Assembly: GCA_051954695.1 (NCBI GenBank) | Contig: JBQCHL010000003.1 | Location: 15,674 to 79,673 of the forward strand | DNA from: Terrimonas_A sp051954695 | Lineage (GTDB): Bacteria; Bacteroidota; Bacteroidia; Chitinophagales; Chitinophagaceae | Direction: 5' to 3' | Length of the DNA stretch: 64,000 nt | Part shown: piece after piece, positions 41,252-50,107 of the stretch | Position numbering within the stretch: the first letter of the stretch is position 1 | Layout: every line of letters starts with the position of its first letter | Notes under the pieces: model-generated | What the model was told of the DNA's origin: nothing | What the model saw: the letters and a program-made list of their open reading frames with translations, nothing else | The model's database searches: none | Translations under genes and position numbers: made by a program

Positions 41252-42781
41252 ATGATTGCAGATGTATTGAAAAGCCTGAAACTGGAAAAACATTCAGCAG
41301 GTGTATCCACCGGTATAGAGTGGATAGGAAAAGGTGGGGCAGAGATTTCTTCTTACTCACCGGTTGACGGTAAGCTGATCGGAACAATTAAATCTGCTGT
41401 AAAAGATGACTATGAAGCAGTGGTAAAAAAAGCACAGTCAGCTTTTGCTGTATGGCGCACCTGGCCTGCACCAAAGCGTGGAGATGTGGTAAGGCAGATC
41501 GGTGAGGCCTTAAGAAAATATAAAGAGCCATTGGGCAAATTGGTTTCTTATGAAATGGGTAAAAGCCTGCAGGAAGGTTATGGCGAAGTGCAGGAAATGA
41601 TCGATATCTGCGATTTTGCCGTAGGTCTTTCCCGCCAGTTGCACGGGTTCACCATGCACAGCGAACGCCCCGGCCACCGGATGTATGAACAATATCATCC
41701 ACTGGGCATAGTTGGTATTATTTCCGCATTCAATTTCCCGGTAGCAGTATGGAGCTGGAACACTATGCTGGCCTGGGTTTGCGGTGATGTATGTATCTGG
41801 AAGCCTTCTGAAAAAACACCTTTATGCGGAGTGGCCTGCCAGCATATCGTAGCAGAGGTATTTGAAAAGAACGGGGTCCCTGAAGGGGTCAACAACCTCG
41901 TAACAGGTGGTCGTGAAGTGGGCGAATGGATGAGTACGGATACACGCATTCCTCTTGTGTCTGCAACAGGTTCTACCCGTATGGGCAAGGCTGTTGGAGC
42001 AGCCGTAGGAAGCCGGTTAGGCAAGGCTTTGCTGGAACTTGGAGGCAACAATGCCATTATCATTTCAAAAGATGCCGACCTCGATATTGCCATCCTTGGT
42101 GCTTTATTTGGCGCGGTGGGCACAGCAGGCCAGCGTTGCACTACCACCCGCAGGCTGATCATTCATGAAAGCATATATGACCAGGTAAAAAATAAGCTTG
42201 TTGCTGCTTATGGGCAACTCTCTATCGGTGATCCGCTGAATGAGAAAAATCATGTAGGCCCATTGATCGATAAAGATGCTGTGAAAATGTACCTGAAAGC
42301 AATTGAAGATTGCAAGGCAGAAGGCGGCAAATTTATAGTGGAAGGCGGTGTGCTGGAAGGCAAAGGCTATGAAAGCGGTTGCTATGTGAAACCCTGTATC
42401 GCCGAGGCTAAACCTGATTATGCGATCGTGCAGCATGAAACTTTTGCACCGATCCTCTATCTCCTCAAATATTCAGATATTGAAGAGGCAATTGCCATAC
42501 AGAATGGAGTGCCGCAGGGACTTTCTTCTTCAATCATGACCCTTAACCTACGCGAAGCAGAGCGGTTCCTCTCCCATGCAGGCAGCGACTGTGGCATAGC
42601 GAATGTGAATATCGGCACATCCGGTGCCGAGATCGGTGGGGCATTCGGGGGTGAAAAAGAAACCGGCGGCGGCCGGGAAAGCGGAAGCGATGCCTGGAAA
42701 GTGTATATGAGAAGGCAAACCAATACGATCAATTACAGCACACAACTGCCACTTGCACAAGGAATAAAGTTCACTGTCTAA
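41252..42781 (+). CDS. Aldehyde dehydrogenase, ALDH7-like (aminoadipate-semialdehyde type)
   Basis: A 509-residue NAD(P)-dependent aldehyde dehydrogenase. General base E262 (LLELGGNNAIII) and the catalytic cysteine C296 (GTAGQRCTTTRRLIIHES) are present; the motifs GIVGIISAFNFPVAVWSWN and the C-terminal GAFGGEKETGGGRESGSD are typical of ALDH7/antiquitin-like enzymes, which oxidise alpha-aminoadipic semialdehyde in lysine degradation. Close bacterial relatives also act on other semialdehydes, so the substrate is inferred. The gene has its own promoter and a terminator at 42790. Confidence 0.9.
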   Translation: MIADVLKSLKLEKHSAGVSTGIEWIGKGGAEISSYSPVDGKLIGTIKSAVKDDYEAVVKKAQSAFAVWRTWPAPKRGDVVRQIGEALRKYKEPLGKLVSYEMGKSLQEGYGEVQEMIDICDFAVGLSRQLHGFTMHSERPGHRMYEQYHPLGIVGIISAFNFPVAVWSWNTMLAWVCGDVCIWKPSEKTPLCGVACQHIVAEVFEKNGVPEGVNNLVTGGREVGEWMSTDTRIPLVSATGSTRMGKAVGAAVGSRLGKALLELGGNNAIIISKDADLDIAILGALFGAVGTAGQRCTTTRRLIIHESIYDQVKNKLVAAYGQLSIGDPLNEKNHVGPLIDKDAVKMYLKAIEDCKAEGGKFIVEGGVLEGKGYESGCYVKPCIAEAKPDYAIVQHETFAPILYLLKYSDIEEAIAIQNGVPQGLSSSIMTLNLREAERFLSHAGSDCGIANVNIGTSGAEIGGAFGGEKETGGGRESGSDAWKVYMRRQTNTINYSTQLPLAQGIKFTV

Positions 42782-42789
42782 ATACTAAA

Positions 42790-42846
42790 CAAAGGAGTGC
42801 GCCGTTGATAATACTTCGCGTAACTCCTTTGTTTTCTGCGAAATAT
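42790..42846 (+). terminator. Terminator after the ALDH gene
   Basis: CAAAGGAGT (42790-42798) pairs with ACTCCTTTG (42833-42841) and is followed by TTTTC. The intervening 34 bases contain a weak GCG/CGC inner stem. Confidence 0.7.
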
Positions 42847-42893
42847 TTGCAATTTTTACAACTGAACAATATCCTGAACCCAACTAACTGTGC

Positions 42894-44429
42894 ATGAAAA
42901 GGATCCTTCTCCTATTGACCATTCCACTGCTTTGCAGTAGTCTCTCCCACGCGCAATTGCGAATAGGCATCCTCGGAGGTATTCATCAATCTACGGTCAT
43001 TGAAAAAAATGATCTGCCCAACTGGGACGAATTGAAAAGCACCTTTCAAAAAAGAACAGGTCTTCATGCCGGTTTTATTGCCGATCTCCCTTTCAGTGAA
43101 AAGTCGAATTTCTTTTTCCAGCCTGGTGTGATATTCTCACAGAAAGGAAGAAAGTCTTCGTTTGCCATGGACTCTACCGTGGTATTCGACCGTCCTCTTT
43201 CTCCGGATGATTCCATCGTGAATACATTCTATACGGAGAACCGGAAACAATACCTTAACTACATTGACATCCCTCTCAATTTTGTTTATAAGTTCAAGCT
43301 GGGTAAGAGTACCCGTTTCATGATCGGAGCAGGTCCCTACCTGTCCTTTTTTTATAAAGGATCCGATAAAACCGATAAATATGTAGTAGGTGTAAGCTAT
43401 GAAGCAACTGAAAAAGAAGTGATGGTAGGAAAAGGAAGTGGAAAATATCAAACAATGGATTGGGGCATGAATGGATTGGCTGGCTTTGAATTTGGCCGTG
43501 TATTTCTTACAGCCAATTACAGCCGCGGGTTGAGAAATTTTTATACCCCTTCGGATTATACAGCTTCTGATTACAAACATGAAGTGATGGGTATTACCCT
43601 GGGCGTATTCCTCGGCAGGCCTATACCGCTTGCCCAAAAAGACAGGGACAACGACGGTGTTCCCGACAAAGATGACAAGTGCCCCACTCTTGCAGGCTCT
43701 CCTGCTTTGGCCGGATGCCCTGACCAGGATGGTGATGGCATCATTGATATGCAGGACAGTTGTGCACATGAATTTGGCCCTGTTGAAAATCATGGCTGCC
43801 CTTATATTGACCGTGACAAAGACGGCGTTCTCGACAAGCTTGATAAATGTCCTGATGTCCCTGGTCCGGTTGAGAACAATGGTTGCCCCTATACCGACAA
43901 AGACAAGGATGGCATTTTTGATAAAGACGATAAATGTCCTGATATTCCTGGCCTGGCCCGTTACAATGGTTGCCCTGTACCGGATACAGATGGAGACGGA
44001 CTGACCGATGAAGAAGATAAATGCCCGACAGAAAAAGGGACAGTGGCCAATAATGGTTGCCCGGAGATCAAAAAAGAAGTGATCCAAAAAGTGCAGACAG
44101 CAGCCAAGTCAATTGCCTTCAAGGTCAATAAAGCAGAGTTAACACCGGCTTCCTACAAGGTGCTGGATGAAGTAGCGGCCTTGCTGAAAGAAGATGCTTC
44201 ACTGAAATTGCAGATAGAAGGACATACCAGTGCAGAAGGTTCCCGCGAGCTTAACATGCGCCTCTCCATGGAGCGTGCTGAAGCGGTGAAAAAATACCTG
44301 GAATCGAAAGATATCGATCCTTCCCGCCTCAGTGCACAGGGATTTGGCCCCGATAAGCCATTGAATGCCGGCAGAACTAGTGAAGAAAAAGCTAAAAACA
44401 GGCGCGTTGAGCTAAAGCTGCACAACTAA
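42894..44429 (+). CDS. OmpA-family outer-membrane protein with TSP3 repeats
   Basis: A 511-residue outer-membrane protein. Signal peptide at residues 1-20 (SSLSHAQ cleavage), an N-terminal beta-barrel of the PorT/outer-membrane-barrel type (about 20-245), then five thrombospondin type-3-like calcium-binding repeats (DRDNDGVPDKDDKCP, DQDGDGIIDMQDSC, DRDKDGVLDKLDKCP and two more) at about 250-395, and a C-terminal OmpA peptidoglycan-binding domain (LQIEGHTSAEGSRELNMRLS, FGPDKPLNAGRTSEEKAKNR). It links outer membrane to cell wall. A terminator follows. Confidence 0.93.
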   Translation: MKRILLLLTIPLLCSSLSHAQLRIGILGGIHQSTVIEKNDLPNWDELKSTFQKRTGLHAGFIADLPFSEKSNFFFQPGVIFSQKGRKSSFAMDSTVVFDRPLSPDDSIVNTFYTENRKQYLNYIDIPLNFVYKFKLGKSTRFMIGAGPYLSFFYKGSDKTDKYVVGVSYEATEKEVMVGKGSGKYQTMDWGMNGLAGFEFGRVFLTANYSRGLRNFYTPSDYTASDYKHEVMGITLGVFLGRPIPLAQKDRDNDGVPDKDDKCPTLAGSPALAGCPDQDGDGIIDMQDSCAHEFGPVENHGCPYIDRDKDGVLDKLDKCPDVPGPVENNGCPYTDKDKDGIFDKDDKCPDIPGLARYNGCPVPDTDGDGLTDEEDKCPTEKGTVANNGCPEIKKEVIQKVQTAAKSIAFKVNKAELTPASYKVLDEVAALLKEDASLKLQIEGHTSAEGSRELNMRLSMERAEAVKKYLESKDIDPSRLSAQGFGPDKPLNAGRTSEEKAKNRRVELKLHN

Positions 44430-44460
44430 AACAGGTTGATCTTCATCAATAAATAATCAG

Positions 44461-44490
44461 AGCCCTGCGAGAGAAGTCCGCAGGGCTTTA
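44461..44490 (+). terminator. Terminator after the OmpA-like gene
   Basis: AGCCCTGCG (44461-44469) pairs with CGCAGGGCT (44479-44487) and is followed by TTTATTAT. Confidence 0.85.
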
Positions 44491-44568
44491 TTATGGCAAA
44501 ATGTATGAATGGTATTCCGTAATTTTAATGCTTTTCAGATTTTTGTAGATATTAAAAATTAGTAGCTA

Positions 44569-46275
44569 ATGAATTGCTTTGTGAATCGTACCCTCCTGAT
44601 AGCAGTAGGCTCTTTGCTCAGTGTGGCAGTTATTGCCCAAAAAACAGACGTTCCGAAAGGATGGCACCTGATGGACCTGAAAGACAGTGGCTATTATGGC
44701 ATCAGCATGGATAAGGCTTATGCTTTTGTTCAATCCAAAAAGCTCAAGAGCACTCCTGTGATCGTAGCCGTGCTGGATTCCGGCGTTGATACAACACATG
44801 AAGATCTTCGTCCCATTCTCTGGCGCAACCCTGGTGAAATACCTGGCAATGGTATTGATGATGATAAGAATGGTTATGTAGATGACGTCTATGGCTGGAA
44901 CTTTCTTGGCAGCCGCGACGGCGCCAACGTAGAGAAAGATTCTTATGAAGCTGCACGCGTTTATCATGCCCTGAAGAGCAAATGGGAAGATAAAGACATC
45001 GATCCCAAAACCCTTTCCGCAGCAGACGCCAAAGAATATGAAATGTGGAAAAAAGCCAAACAGGATGTAATGGGCATCAGTGCCAACCCTGCTGATCTGA
45101 AAGAAATGAAAAGCGGCTATGCACAACTCAGTTTTGTTGACTCCGTGATACAGGTCGGCGACAGCATCATCCGCAAAGACCTCAAAAAAGACGAATATAC
45201 CTGCAAAGACCTGGCTACTTACACACCCACCGCTGATCTTGCCGGACGTGTGAAAATGATCATGGTCAGCATCTGTAAAGACAATAACAAAGACGATATC
45301 ACCAATCTTGAAATACTGGAAGACCTGGAAGCACAGGTAAGTCAACTGGAAAGCGAGATCGCCAAAAATGAAGCAGTACATACTGCTCCGAAAGATTACC
45401 GCAACAGTATTGTAAAAGACAATTACAACGACATCAACGATAAATTCTACGGCAACAACAATGTGATGGTAAGCAATAAATCAGCATTGCATGGCACTCA
45501 CGTATCTGGTATCATCGCTGCTGCCCGCAATAACGGGGTCGGCATGGATGGTGTGGCAGACAATGTTCGCATCATGACAGTTCGTGTAGTGCCCGATGGC
45601 GATGAACATGATAAAGATATTGCCCTTGGCATCCGTTATGCAGTTGATAATGGGGCCAAAGTGATCAACATGAGTTTTGGAAAAGGATTTTCTCCCGAGA
45701 AAAAATGGATAGATGATGCTGTGAAATATGCAGAAAGCAAAGGTGTGCTGCTGGTACATGCAGCAGGCAATAGCGCGATGAATGTAGACACAAGCTGGAA
45801 CTTCCCCACTCCTGTTTTCCTGGATGGAAAAAGAGCGGATAACTGGGTAACGGTGGGCGCCAGTGGTGATCCCAAAGCAGGTGGCCTCATTGCCAGCTTC
45901 TCCAACTATGGCAAAAAAGATGTGGATGTGTTTGCTCCTGGTGTGAAGATCTATTCAACAGTTCCCGGAGGCAACACTTATCAAAACCTGCAAGGAACCA
46001 GTATGGCTTCTCCTGTAGTAGCCGGACTGGCAGCATTCATTCTGGAATATTATCCAAAGCTGACACCCGAACAGGTAAAATATGTAATTGAAAAAAGTGC
46101 ACAAAAACCTTCAGCGAAAGTGGTTGATCCGGGCACTGGTGAAGAAGTGAAGATGAGCGAACTGAGTGTTTCTGGTGGTGTGATCAATGCATATGAAGCG
46201 ATCAAACTGGCTTCAACACTGCAGCCTGAAGGAAAGAAGACTGAATCAAAAGTGAAACAGAAAGTGAAGGGATAA
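44569..46275 (+). CDS. Exported S8 subtilisin-like serine protease
   Basis: A 568-residue subtilase with a signal peptide (to about residue 24, VAVIAQ). The catalytic triad is D70 (VAVLDSGVDTTHED), H308 (LHGTHVSGIIAAARN) and S478 (GTSMASPVVAGLAAF). About 240 residues separate Asp and His where typical subtilases have 30-60, because of a large charged insertion (about 105-290) rich in Asp, Lys and helical segments. No pro-domain precedes the catalytic Asp beyond 40 residues. No C-terminal sorting domain is visible, so it is likely periplasmic or surface exposed. Transcription appears separate from the OmpA-like gene, which is terminated at 44461. Confidence 0.92.
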   Translation: MNCFVNRTLLIAVGSLLSVAVIAQKTDVPKGWHLMDLKDSGYYGISMDKAYAFVQSKKLKSTPVIVAVLDSGVDTTHEDLRPILWRNPGEIPGNGIDDDKNGYVDDVYGWNFLGSRDGANVEKDSYEAARVYHALKSKWEDKDIDPKTLSAADAKEYEMWKKAKQDVMGISANPADLKEMKSGYAQLSFVDSVIQVGDSIIRKDLKKDEYTCKDLATYTPTADLAGRVKMIMVSICKDNNKDDITNLEILEDLEAQVSQLESEIAKNEAVHTAPKDYRNSIVKDNYNDINDKFYGNNNVMVSNKSALHGTHVSGIIAAARNNGVGMDGVADNVRIMTVRVVPDGDEHDKDIALGIRYAVDNGAKVINMSFGKGFSPEKKWIDDAVKYAESKGVLLVHAAGNSAMNVDTSWNFPTPVFLDGKRADNWVTVGASGDPKAGGLIASFSNYGKKDVDVFAPGVKIYSTVPGGNTYQNLQGTSMASPVVAGLAAFILEYYPKLTPEQVKYVIEKSAQKPSAKVVDPGTGEEVKMSELSVSGGVINAYEAIKLASTLQPEGKKTESKVKQKVKG

Positions 46276-46315
46276 TGATAACGGTATAATAAACCTAAAC
46301 CATAAACTCTTTCCA

Positions 46316-46822
46316 ATGTATCCAGATCTTTCAAGGGCCGGCGAATGGTACCACGGTTATATCAAAATGGTGCCCCAGGATGATATCAAAGCTGCCTTCA
46401 GCAGTAAGGACAATAATCTTATTGCATTCCTGAACAGCATTCCTGAAAGCAAACATGATCACCGCTATGCGGAAGGTAAATGGACCATCAAAGAAGTGCT
46501 CCAGCATATCATTGATGCAGAAAGAGTGTTTGCTTACCGCGCACTCCGGTTTGCACGCAAAGACCAAACTCCTCTTCCCGGATTTGATGAGAACCTGTTT
46601 GCAGAAAACTCCAGGGCTTCAGCCCGCCAATGGAACGACCTGGTAGAGGAATTCAAACATGTAAGGCGTTCTTCGGAAATATTCTTTAATTCCCTTGATG
46701 AAGATCAGTTGGAAGCCGGAGGTATTTCTTCCAACAACCCGATCTATGTAAGAGCATTGGGATATATTATTATCGGGCATGCTTTGCACCATCAGAAGAT
46801 TTTGGCAGAGCGATACTTGTAA
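46316..46822 (+). CDS. DinB-family (DinB_2) protein
   Basis: A 168-residue four-helix-bundle protein of the DinB/YfiT superfamily. Three metal-binding histidines are expected at the ends of helices and are visible as WTIKEVLQHIIDAERV (first) and the C-terminal HALHHQKIL (second and third). Relatives include thiol-dependent transferases and damage-inducible proteins of unknown function, so a metal-dependent transferase role is possible. It starts 40 bases after the subtilase stop, probably in the same unit, and is followed by a terminator-like palindrome. Confidence 0.88.
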   Translation: MYPDLSRAGEWYHGYIKMVPQDDIKAAFSSKDNNLIAFLNSIPESKHDHRYAEGKWTIKEVLQHIIDAERVFAYRALRFARKDQTPLPGFDENLFAENSRASARQWNDLVEEFKHVRRSSEIFFNSLDEDQLEAGGISSNNPIYVRALGYIIIGHALHHQKILAERYL

Positions 46823-46834
46823 GCTCAATTACTA

Positions 46835-46881
46835 TAACGCAAAGACCGCCACGTTGTATAATCGTGGCGGTCTTTGCGTTA
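46835..46881. terminator. Bidirectional palindromic terminator
   Basis: TAACGCAAAGACCGCCACG (46835-46853) pairs exactly with the 19 bases at 46863-46881. It lies between convergent genes. Its AACGCAAAGAC edge resembles the CACAAAGAC repeat family. Confidence 0.85.
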
Positions 46882-46913
46882 CTTACCCCCTATAAAATAT
46901 CTTTGGCTTAAAA

Positions 46914-49064
46914 TCAGAATGGTTTCTTTGGCTTTTCTTCTCCATTCTTTGTTTTAGCCAGGTTTTGCTGGTTGATCATATCATCCACCACTTTCACGGC
47001 CTGGTCAAGATAAATATCCTGGCGGAGCGATTTCAACCACTGGTTGAAGCGGTCTTGTTTGGCTTTATCATCAGACCAACGGTTCACTTCAGATGGCAGG
47101 GCTGATACAGCCATTTCTGTTTTCAACCTTCTCACTGAATCCATTTGGGCATATGCTTCACGTACCTGCTTTTGCTCTTTCTTGTATTTATCCAATTGGA
47201 GAGAATATTCTTTATTGTTCTCCTTATTCAGCCATTCTGTATTCTTCCGGATTGTCTGGAAAGCTGTACTGTTCAATACACGCTGATTGCTGAGCTGGCG
47301 GATCGTTTTCAGATCATAGCCTGCATTCCAACTGGCATAAGGGGATTTGCTGATCTCATCCCATGGCAACGCATCAGGATCATCTTTCTCACGCACTTTC
47401 AGGTATTCCAACTGATCGGGCAGTACGATATCGGAAGCCACTCCTCTTAATTGCGTAGAACCTCCGTTAATACGGTAGAATTTCTGCAGGGTCAGCTTCA
47501 CCGTTCCCAGGTCAGAATTCGACATGGAGAACCCTGTTTCAGGGTCAAGCCCTATATTCCTTTGTACTGTGCCTTTACCATAAGTGGAAGTGCTGCCAAT
47601 GATCACACCGCGGCCATAATCCTGGATCGCTGCTGCAAATATTTCAGAAGCGGATGCACTGAATTCGTTTACCATCACTGCCAGCGGGCCTGAGTATAAT
47701 AATGATTTGTCTTTATCTTTTAATACGCTCGGGCGGTTATCTTTATCTTTCACCTGAACGATGGGACCATCTTCAATAAACAATCCGGCCATCTGCACCA
47801 CATCGTACAGCGATCCGCCACCATTATTGCGCAGATCGATCACAATACCATCCACATTCTGTTCTTTCAGCTTCATTACTTCTTTGGCTACATCCACATA
47901 GCTGCGGGCGCCATTGGGGTTCTCAAAGTCGGCATAGAACTCGGGAAGGAAAATATATCCGATCTTGGAATTACCTGACTGCACCACTGCACTACGGGCA
48001 AAGGTTTCATCCTGTACGATCTGATCCCGGATCAGTGACACTGTTTTCAAAGTGCCGTCTGCTTTTTTGAGGGTCAGCGTTACTTCTGTTCCTTTTTTAC
48101 CGCGGATCAGTTTAACCGCATCCGTTACAGAAAAACCTGTAAGGTCAACAGCTTCTTCTTTGCCTTGCGCCACTTTCTGGATCAGGTCACCGGTCTGCGG
48201 TTCACCCTGTTTGTAAGCAGGGCCTCCGGTTACAATGCTGGCCACTTTGATATTTCCATCATCGTATACGAGAGAAGCGCCTATTCCAAAGAAGCGGCCG
48301 CTCATTTCTTCATCAAAATATCTTTTATCTACCGGGGGAAAGAATTCTGTATGCGGATCCATGGTGGTAGTGATAGCGTTCACAAACATGTTGAACTTAT
48401 CATCATCACTGAATTTGAAACGGAAGCGTTCAAACAAGCGATCGACGATCTTGGAAGTCTTATCCCTGGCTTCTTTTTCCAGCTCTACATCCGATTTTAC
48501 TACAAAGCTGTCGCGGCCTTTATTCTTTTCCCTTGTATCCAGCAGGTCTGCATAACGCTCCAGAGCCAGGAATTTCAGTTTCTTTCTCCAGCGTTCATGA
48601 ATTTCTTCTTTGGTAGTAGCGAACTCAAGTTTATCTCCATCCAGCATCACTTTTTCATCTACTGAAAAATTAAATGGCTTGGCAAGGATCTCTTTGCACA
48701 TCGCTGCGGCTTCTTCCATCCTGGTGTTGAACACATCACCGGCGGCTTTGAAGAAAGTTACCGGTGCGCCTTTCAGCTCATCATCGATCTTCGTTTCGTA
48801 TTTGCTTTTCAGCGTATTGATATCTGAAGCCAGGAACATATTCTTTTCGGGATCAAGGTCATTCACATATTTTTTGAAGACCTTTTTAGAAAAATCATCA
48901 TTTACTGCCTGAGGGCTGTAATGGGCCTGGGTCAGCATTTCGCCTACCAGTTTCAGGATCTGTTCGTATTTGTCGGGTGGATTTTTTGTATTGGTTCCAA
49001 GGGTCTGGAATGCAAGAAAGAATCCCGCAACGATCATCATGATCACAATTGGAAGTCGCTTCAT
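46914..49064 (-). CDS. Tail-specific (C-terminal processing) protease, S41 Prc type
   Basis: A 716-residue periplasmic protease that cleaves proteins from non-polar C termini. It begins with a hydrophobic signal/anchor (MKRLPIVIMMIVAGFFLAFQ), an N-terminal helical domain, a PDZ domain (about 230-310, with GDLIQKVAQG), the S41 catalytic domain with Ser in NEFSASASEIFAAA and Lys in STYGKGTVQR, and a C-terminal DUF3340-like helical tail, the Prc/Tsp layout. ATG 49064 is chosen for the signal; ATG 49094 (MRAALKYLLN...) is possible because a -7 element ends only 4 bases before it. Confidence 0.93.
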   Translation of the reverse strand: MKRLPIVIMMIVAGFFLAFQTLGTNTKNPPDKYEQILKLVGEMLTQAHYSPQAVNDDFSKKVFKKYVNDLDPEKNMFLASDINTLKSKYETKIDDELKGAPVTFFKAAGDVFNTRMEEAAAMCKEILAKPFNFSVDEKVMLDGDKLEFATTKEEIHERWRKKLKFLALERYADLLDTREKNKGRDSFVVKSDVELEKEARDKTSKIVDRLFERFRFKFSDDDKFNMFVNAITTTMDPHTEFFPPVDKRYFDEEMSGRFFGIGASLVYDDGNIKVASIVTGGPAYKQGEPQTGDLIQKVAQGKEEAVDLTGFSVTDAVKLIRGKKGTEVTLTLKKADGTLKTVSLIRDQIVQDETFARSAVVQSGNSKIGYIFLPEFYADFENPNGARSYVDVAKEVMKLKEQNVDGIVIDLRNNGGGSLYDVVQMAGLFIEDGPIVQVKDKDNRPSVLKDKDKSLLYSGPLAVMVNEFSASASEIFAAAIQDYGRGVIIGSTSTYGKGTVQRNIGLDPETGFSMSNSDLGTVKLTLQKFYRINGGSTQLRGVASDIVLPDQLEYLKVREKDDPDALPWDEISKSPYASWNAGYDLKTIRQLSNQRVLNSTAFQTIRKNTEWLNKENNKEYSLQLDKYKKEQKQVREAYAQMDSVRRLKTEMAVSALPSEVNRWSDDKAKQDRFNQWLKSLRQDIYLDQAVKVVDDMINQQNLAKTKNGEEKPKKPF

Positions 49065-49098
49065 ATTCAAAAGGTATTTTAATGCAGCTCGCATATTC

Positions 49099-49106
49099 CA
49101 AAAATA
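49099..49106 (-). promoter_or_regulatory. -7 element TATTTTTG of the tail-specific protease gene
   Basis: Exact TAnnTTTG match on the minus strand. It is 34 bases upstream of the chosen start (49064) but only 4 bases upstream of the alternative ATG at 49094. Confidence 0.45.
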
Positions 49107-49250
49107 ACGTAAAATGTATGTATTTCTTATTCTTACAACCATTTAACAAGGGTTTTTGATGAATGGTTCATCGCCTGCCCCGGTCCGACAGAATTTGTGA
49201 TTGCGTTGTAAAAACCTTGCTTTTATTTTTTTAAAAGATTCCTTTTTACT

Positions 49251-49258
49251 TATTTTTG
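49251..49258 (+). promoter_or_regulatory. -7 element TATTTTTG of tRNA-His
   Basis: Exact TAnnTTTG match ending 14 bases before the tRNA 5' end, a suitable distance for its promoter. Confidence 0.6.
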
Positions 49259-49272
49259 CAGCTCCAAAAACG

Positions 49273-49346
49273 GTGGTTGTAGCTCAGTTGGTTAGAGCAT
49301 CAGATTGTGGTTCTGAGGGTCGCCGGTTCGAACCCGGTCATCCACC
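49273..49346 (+). tRNA. tRNA-His (anticodon GTG)
   Basis: Cloverleaf landmarks: D arm GCTCAGTTGGTTAGAGC, anticodon stem-loop CAGATTGTGGTTCTG with anticodon GTG, and T arm GCCGGTTCGAACCCGGT. An extra G at 49272 can pair with C73, as required for tRNA-His. The acceptor strands GTGGTTG and CATCCAC pair except for a T-T mismatch at the fifth pair. The 3' CCA is not encoded (CCG follows). Confidence 0.93.
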
Positions 49347-49352
49347 CCGATA

Positions 49353-49385
49353 AAACCCCTTCCTCTTTTGCAGGACGGGGTTTAT
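49353..49385 (+). terminator. Terminator of the tRNA-His transcript
   Basis: AAACCCC (49353-49359) pairs with GGGGTTT (49377-49383), six bases after the tRNA 3' end, and runs into TTATTA. Confidence 0.7.
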
Positions 49386-49405
49386 TACTTATTGCAATCA
49401 CCTTC

Positions 49406-50005
49406 ATGAATTACTGGCTTTTATTGATCCCATTTCTCTCTGCTATCACCGGGTGGATAACCATACGCATGGCTGTCTGGCTGCTTTTTCATCCCCGGCA
49501 ACCCAAAACAATACTGGGATGGAAAATTCAGGGGTTATGGCCGGCACGAAGGGAACAGATCGCCTTACAGGCTGGCAATTATGCAGCCGCAGCATTCCCG
49601 CTGGACGAGCTGGAGCAACGGATCAATGAACCCGGCAGGTTTGAGGAAATAAAACCGATCATTGAAGAACACATGGACCATTTTCTCCGCCACAAACTAA
49701 AAGAGCAGATGCCCATGATCGCCATGTTTATCGGGGATAAAACAATACAATCCCTCAAAACCATCTTTATACAGGAAATTGAATCGTTGTTTCCGCAAGT
49801 GATCGGCAGGTTTGCCGGAAATCTAAAGAAAGAGTTAAAACTAAATGAGCTGGTCAGTGCAAAACTTGCGGCTATCCCTACTCATAGCATAGAACAGGCC
49901 GTTCGCAGGGAGCTGGCCCCAAAACTCAGGCTGGCTGCGCTTTTCGGAGGTTTTATCGGGTTAATAATCGGCATTTTACAGCTCCTCATTGTGTTGCTTT
50001 TATGA
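49406..50005 (+). CDS. DUF445-family membrane protein
   Basis: A 199-residue protein with an N-terminal hydrophobic helix (NYWLLLIPFLSAITGWITIR), an amphipathic helical middle rich in E and K, and a C-terminal hydrophobic helix (ALFGGFIGLIIGILQLLIVLL). This arrangement, with the WITIRMAVWLLFHPRQP segment (compare TN..A..MLF.P), is that of the DUF445/YheB family, whose function is unknown. The frame is open back into the tRNA, but the ATG at 49406 after the tRNA terminator is the sensible start. Confidence 0.82.
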   Translation: MNYWLLLIPFLSAITGWITIRMAVWLLFHPRQPKTILGWKIQGLWPARREQIALQAGNYAAAAFPLDELEQRINEPGRFEEIKPIIEEHMDHFLRHKLKEQMPMIAMFIGDKTIQSLKTIFIQEIESLFPQVIGRFAGNLKKELKLNELVSAKLAAIPTHSIEQAVRRELAPKLRLAALFGGFIGLIIGILQLLIVLLL

Positions 50006-50107
50006 GCTTTTTCCGCTGTTAAGCCGCATTTACCCTTTATCACATTGTCAGAATACCGTCAGCAAGTTAACCCAGCTTTTCACGTCTAATCACACACAAA
50101 CACATAT

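Noticed and set aside
43137..44087. Long open frame (316 codons) antisense to the OmpA/TSP3 gene
   Set aside because: It is the mirror of the repetitive Asp-rich TSP3 coding region and has no start context or family features; the plus-strand protein is certain.
44566..45381. Long open frame (271 codons) antisense to the subtilase
   Set aside because: Phe/His/Ile-rich translation typical of an antisense shadow; the subtilase has a full catalytic triad.
49307..49405. N-terminal extension of the DUF445 protein reaching into the tRNA gene
   Set aside because: It would start inside tRNA-His and cross its terminator; the ATG at 49406 gives a standard membrane-helix start.
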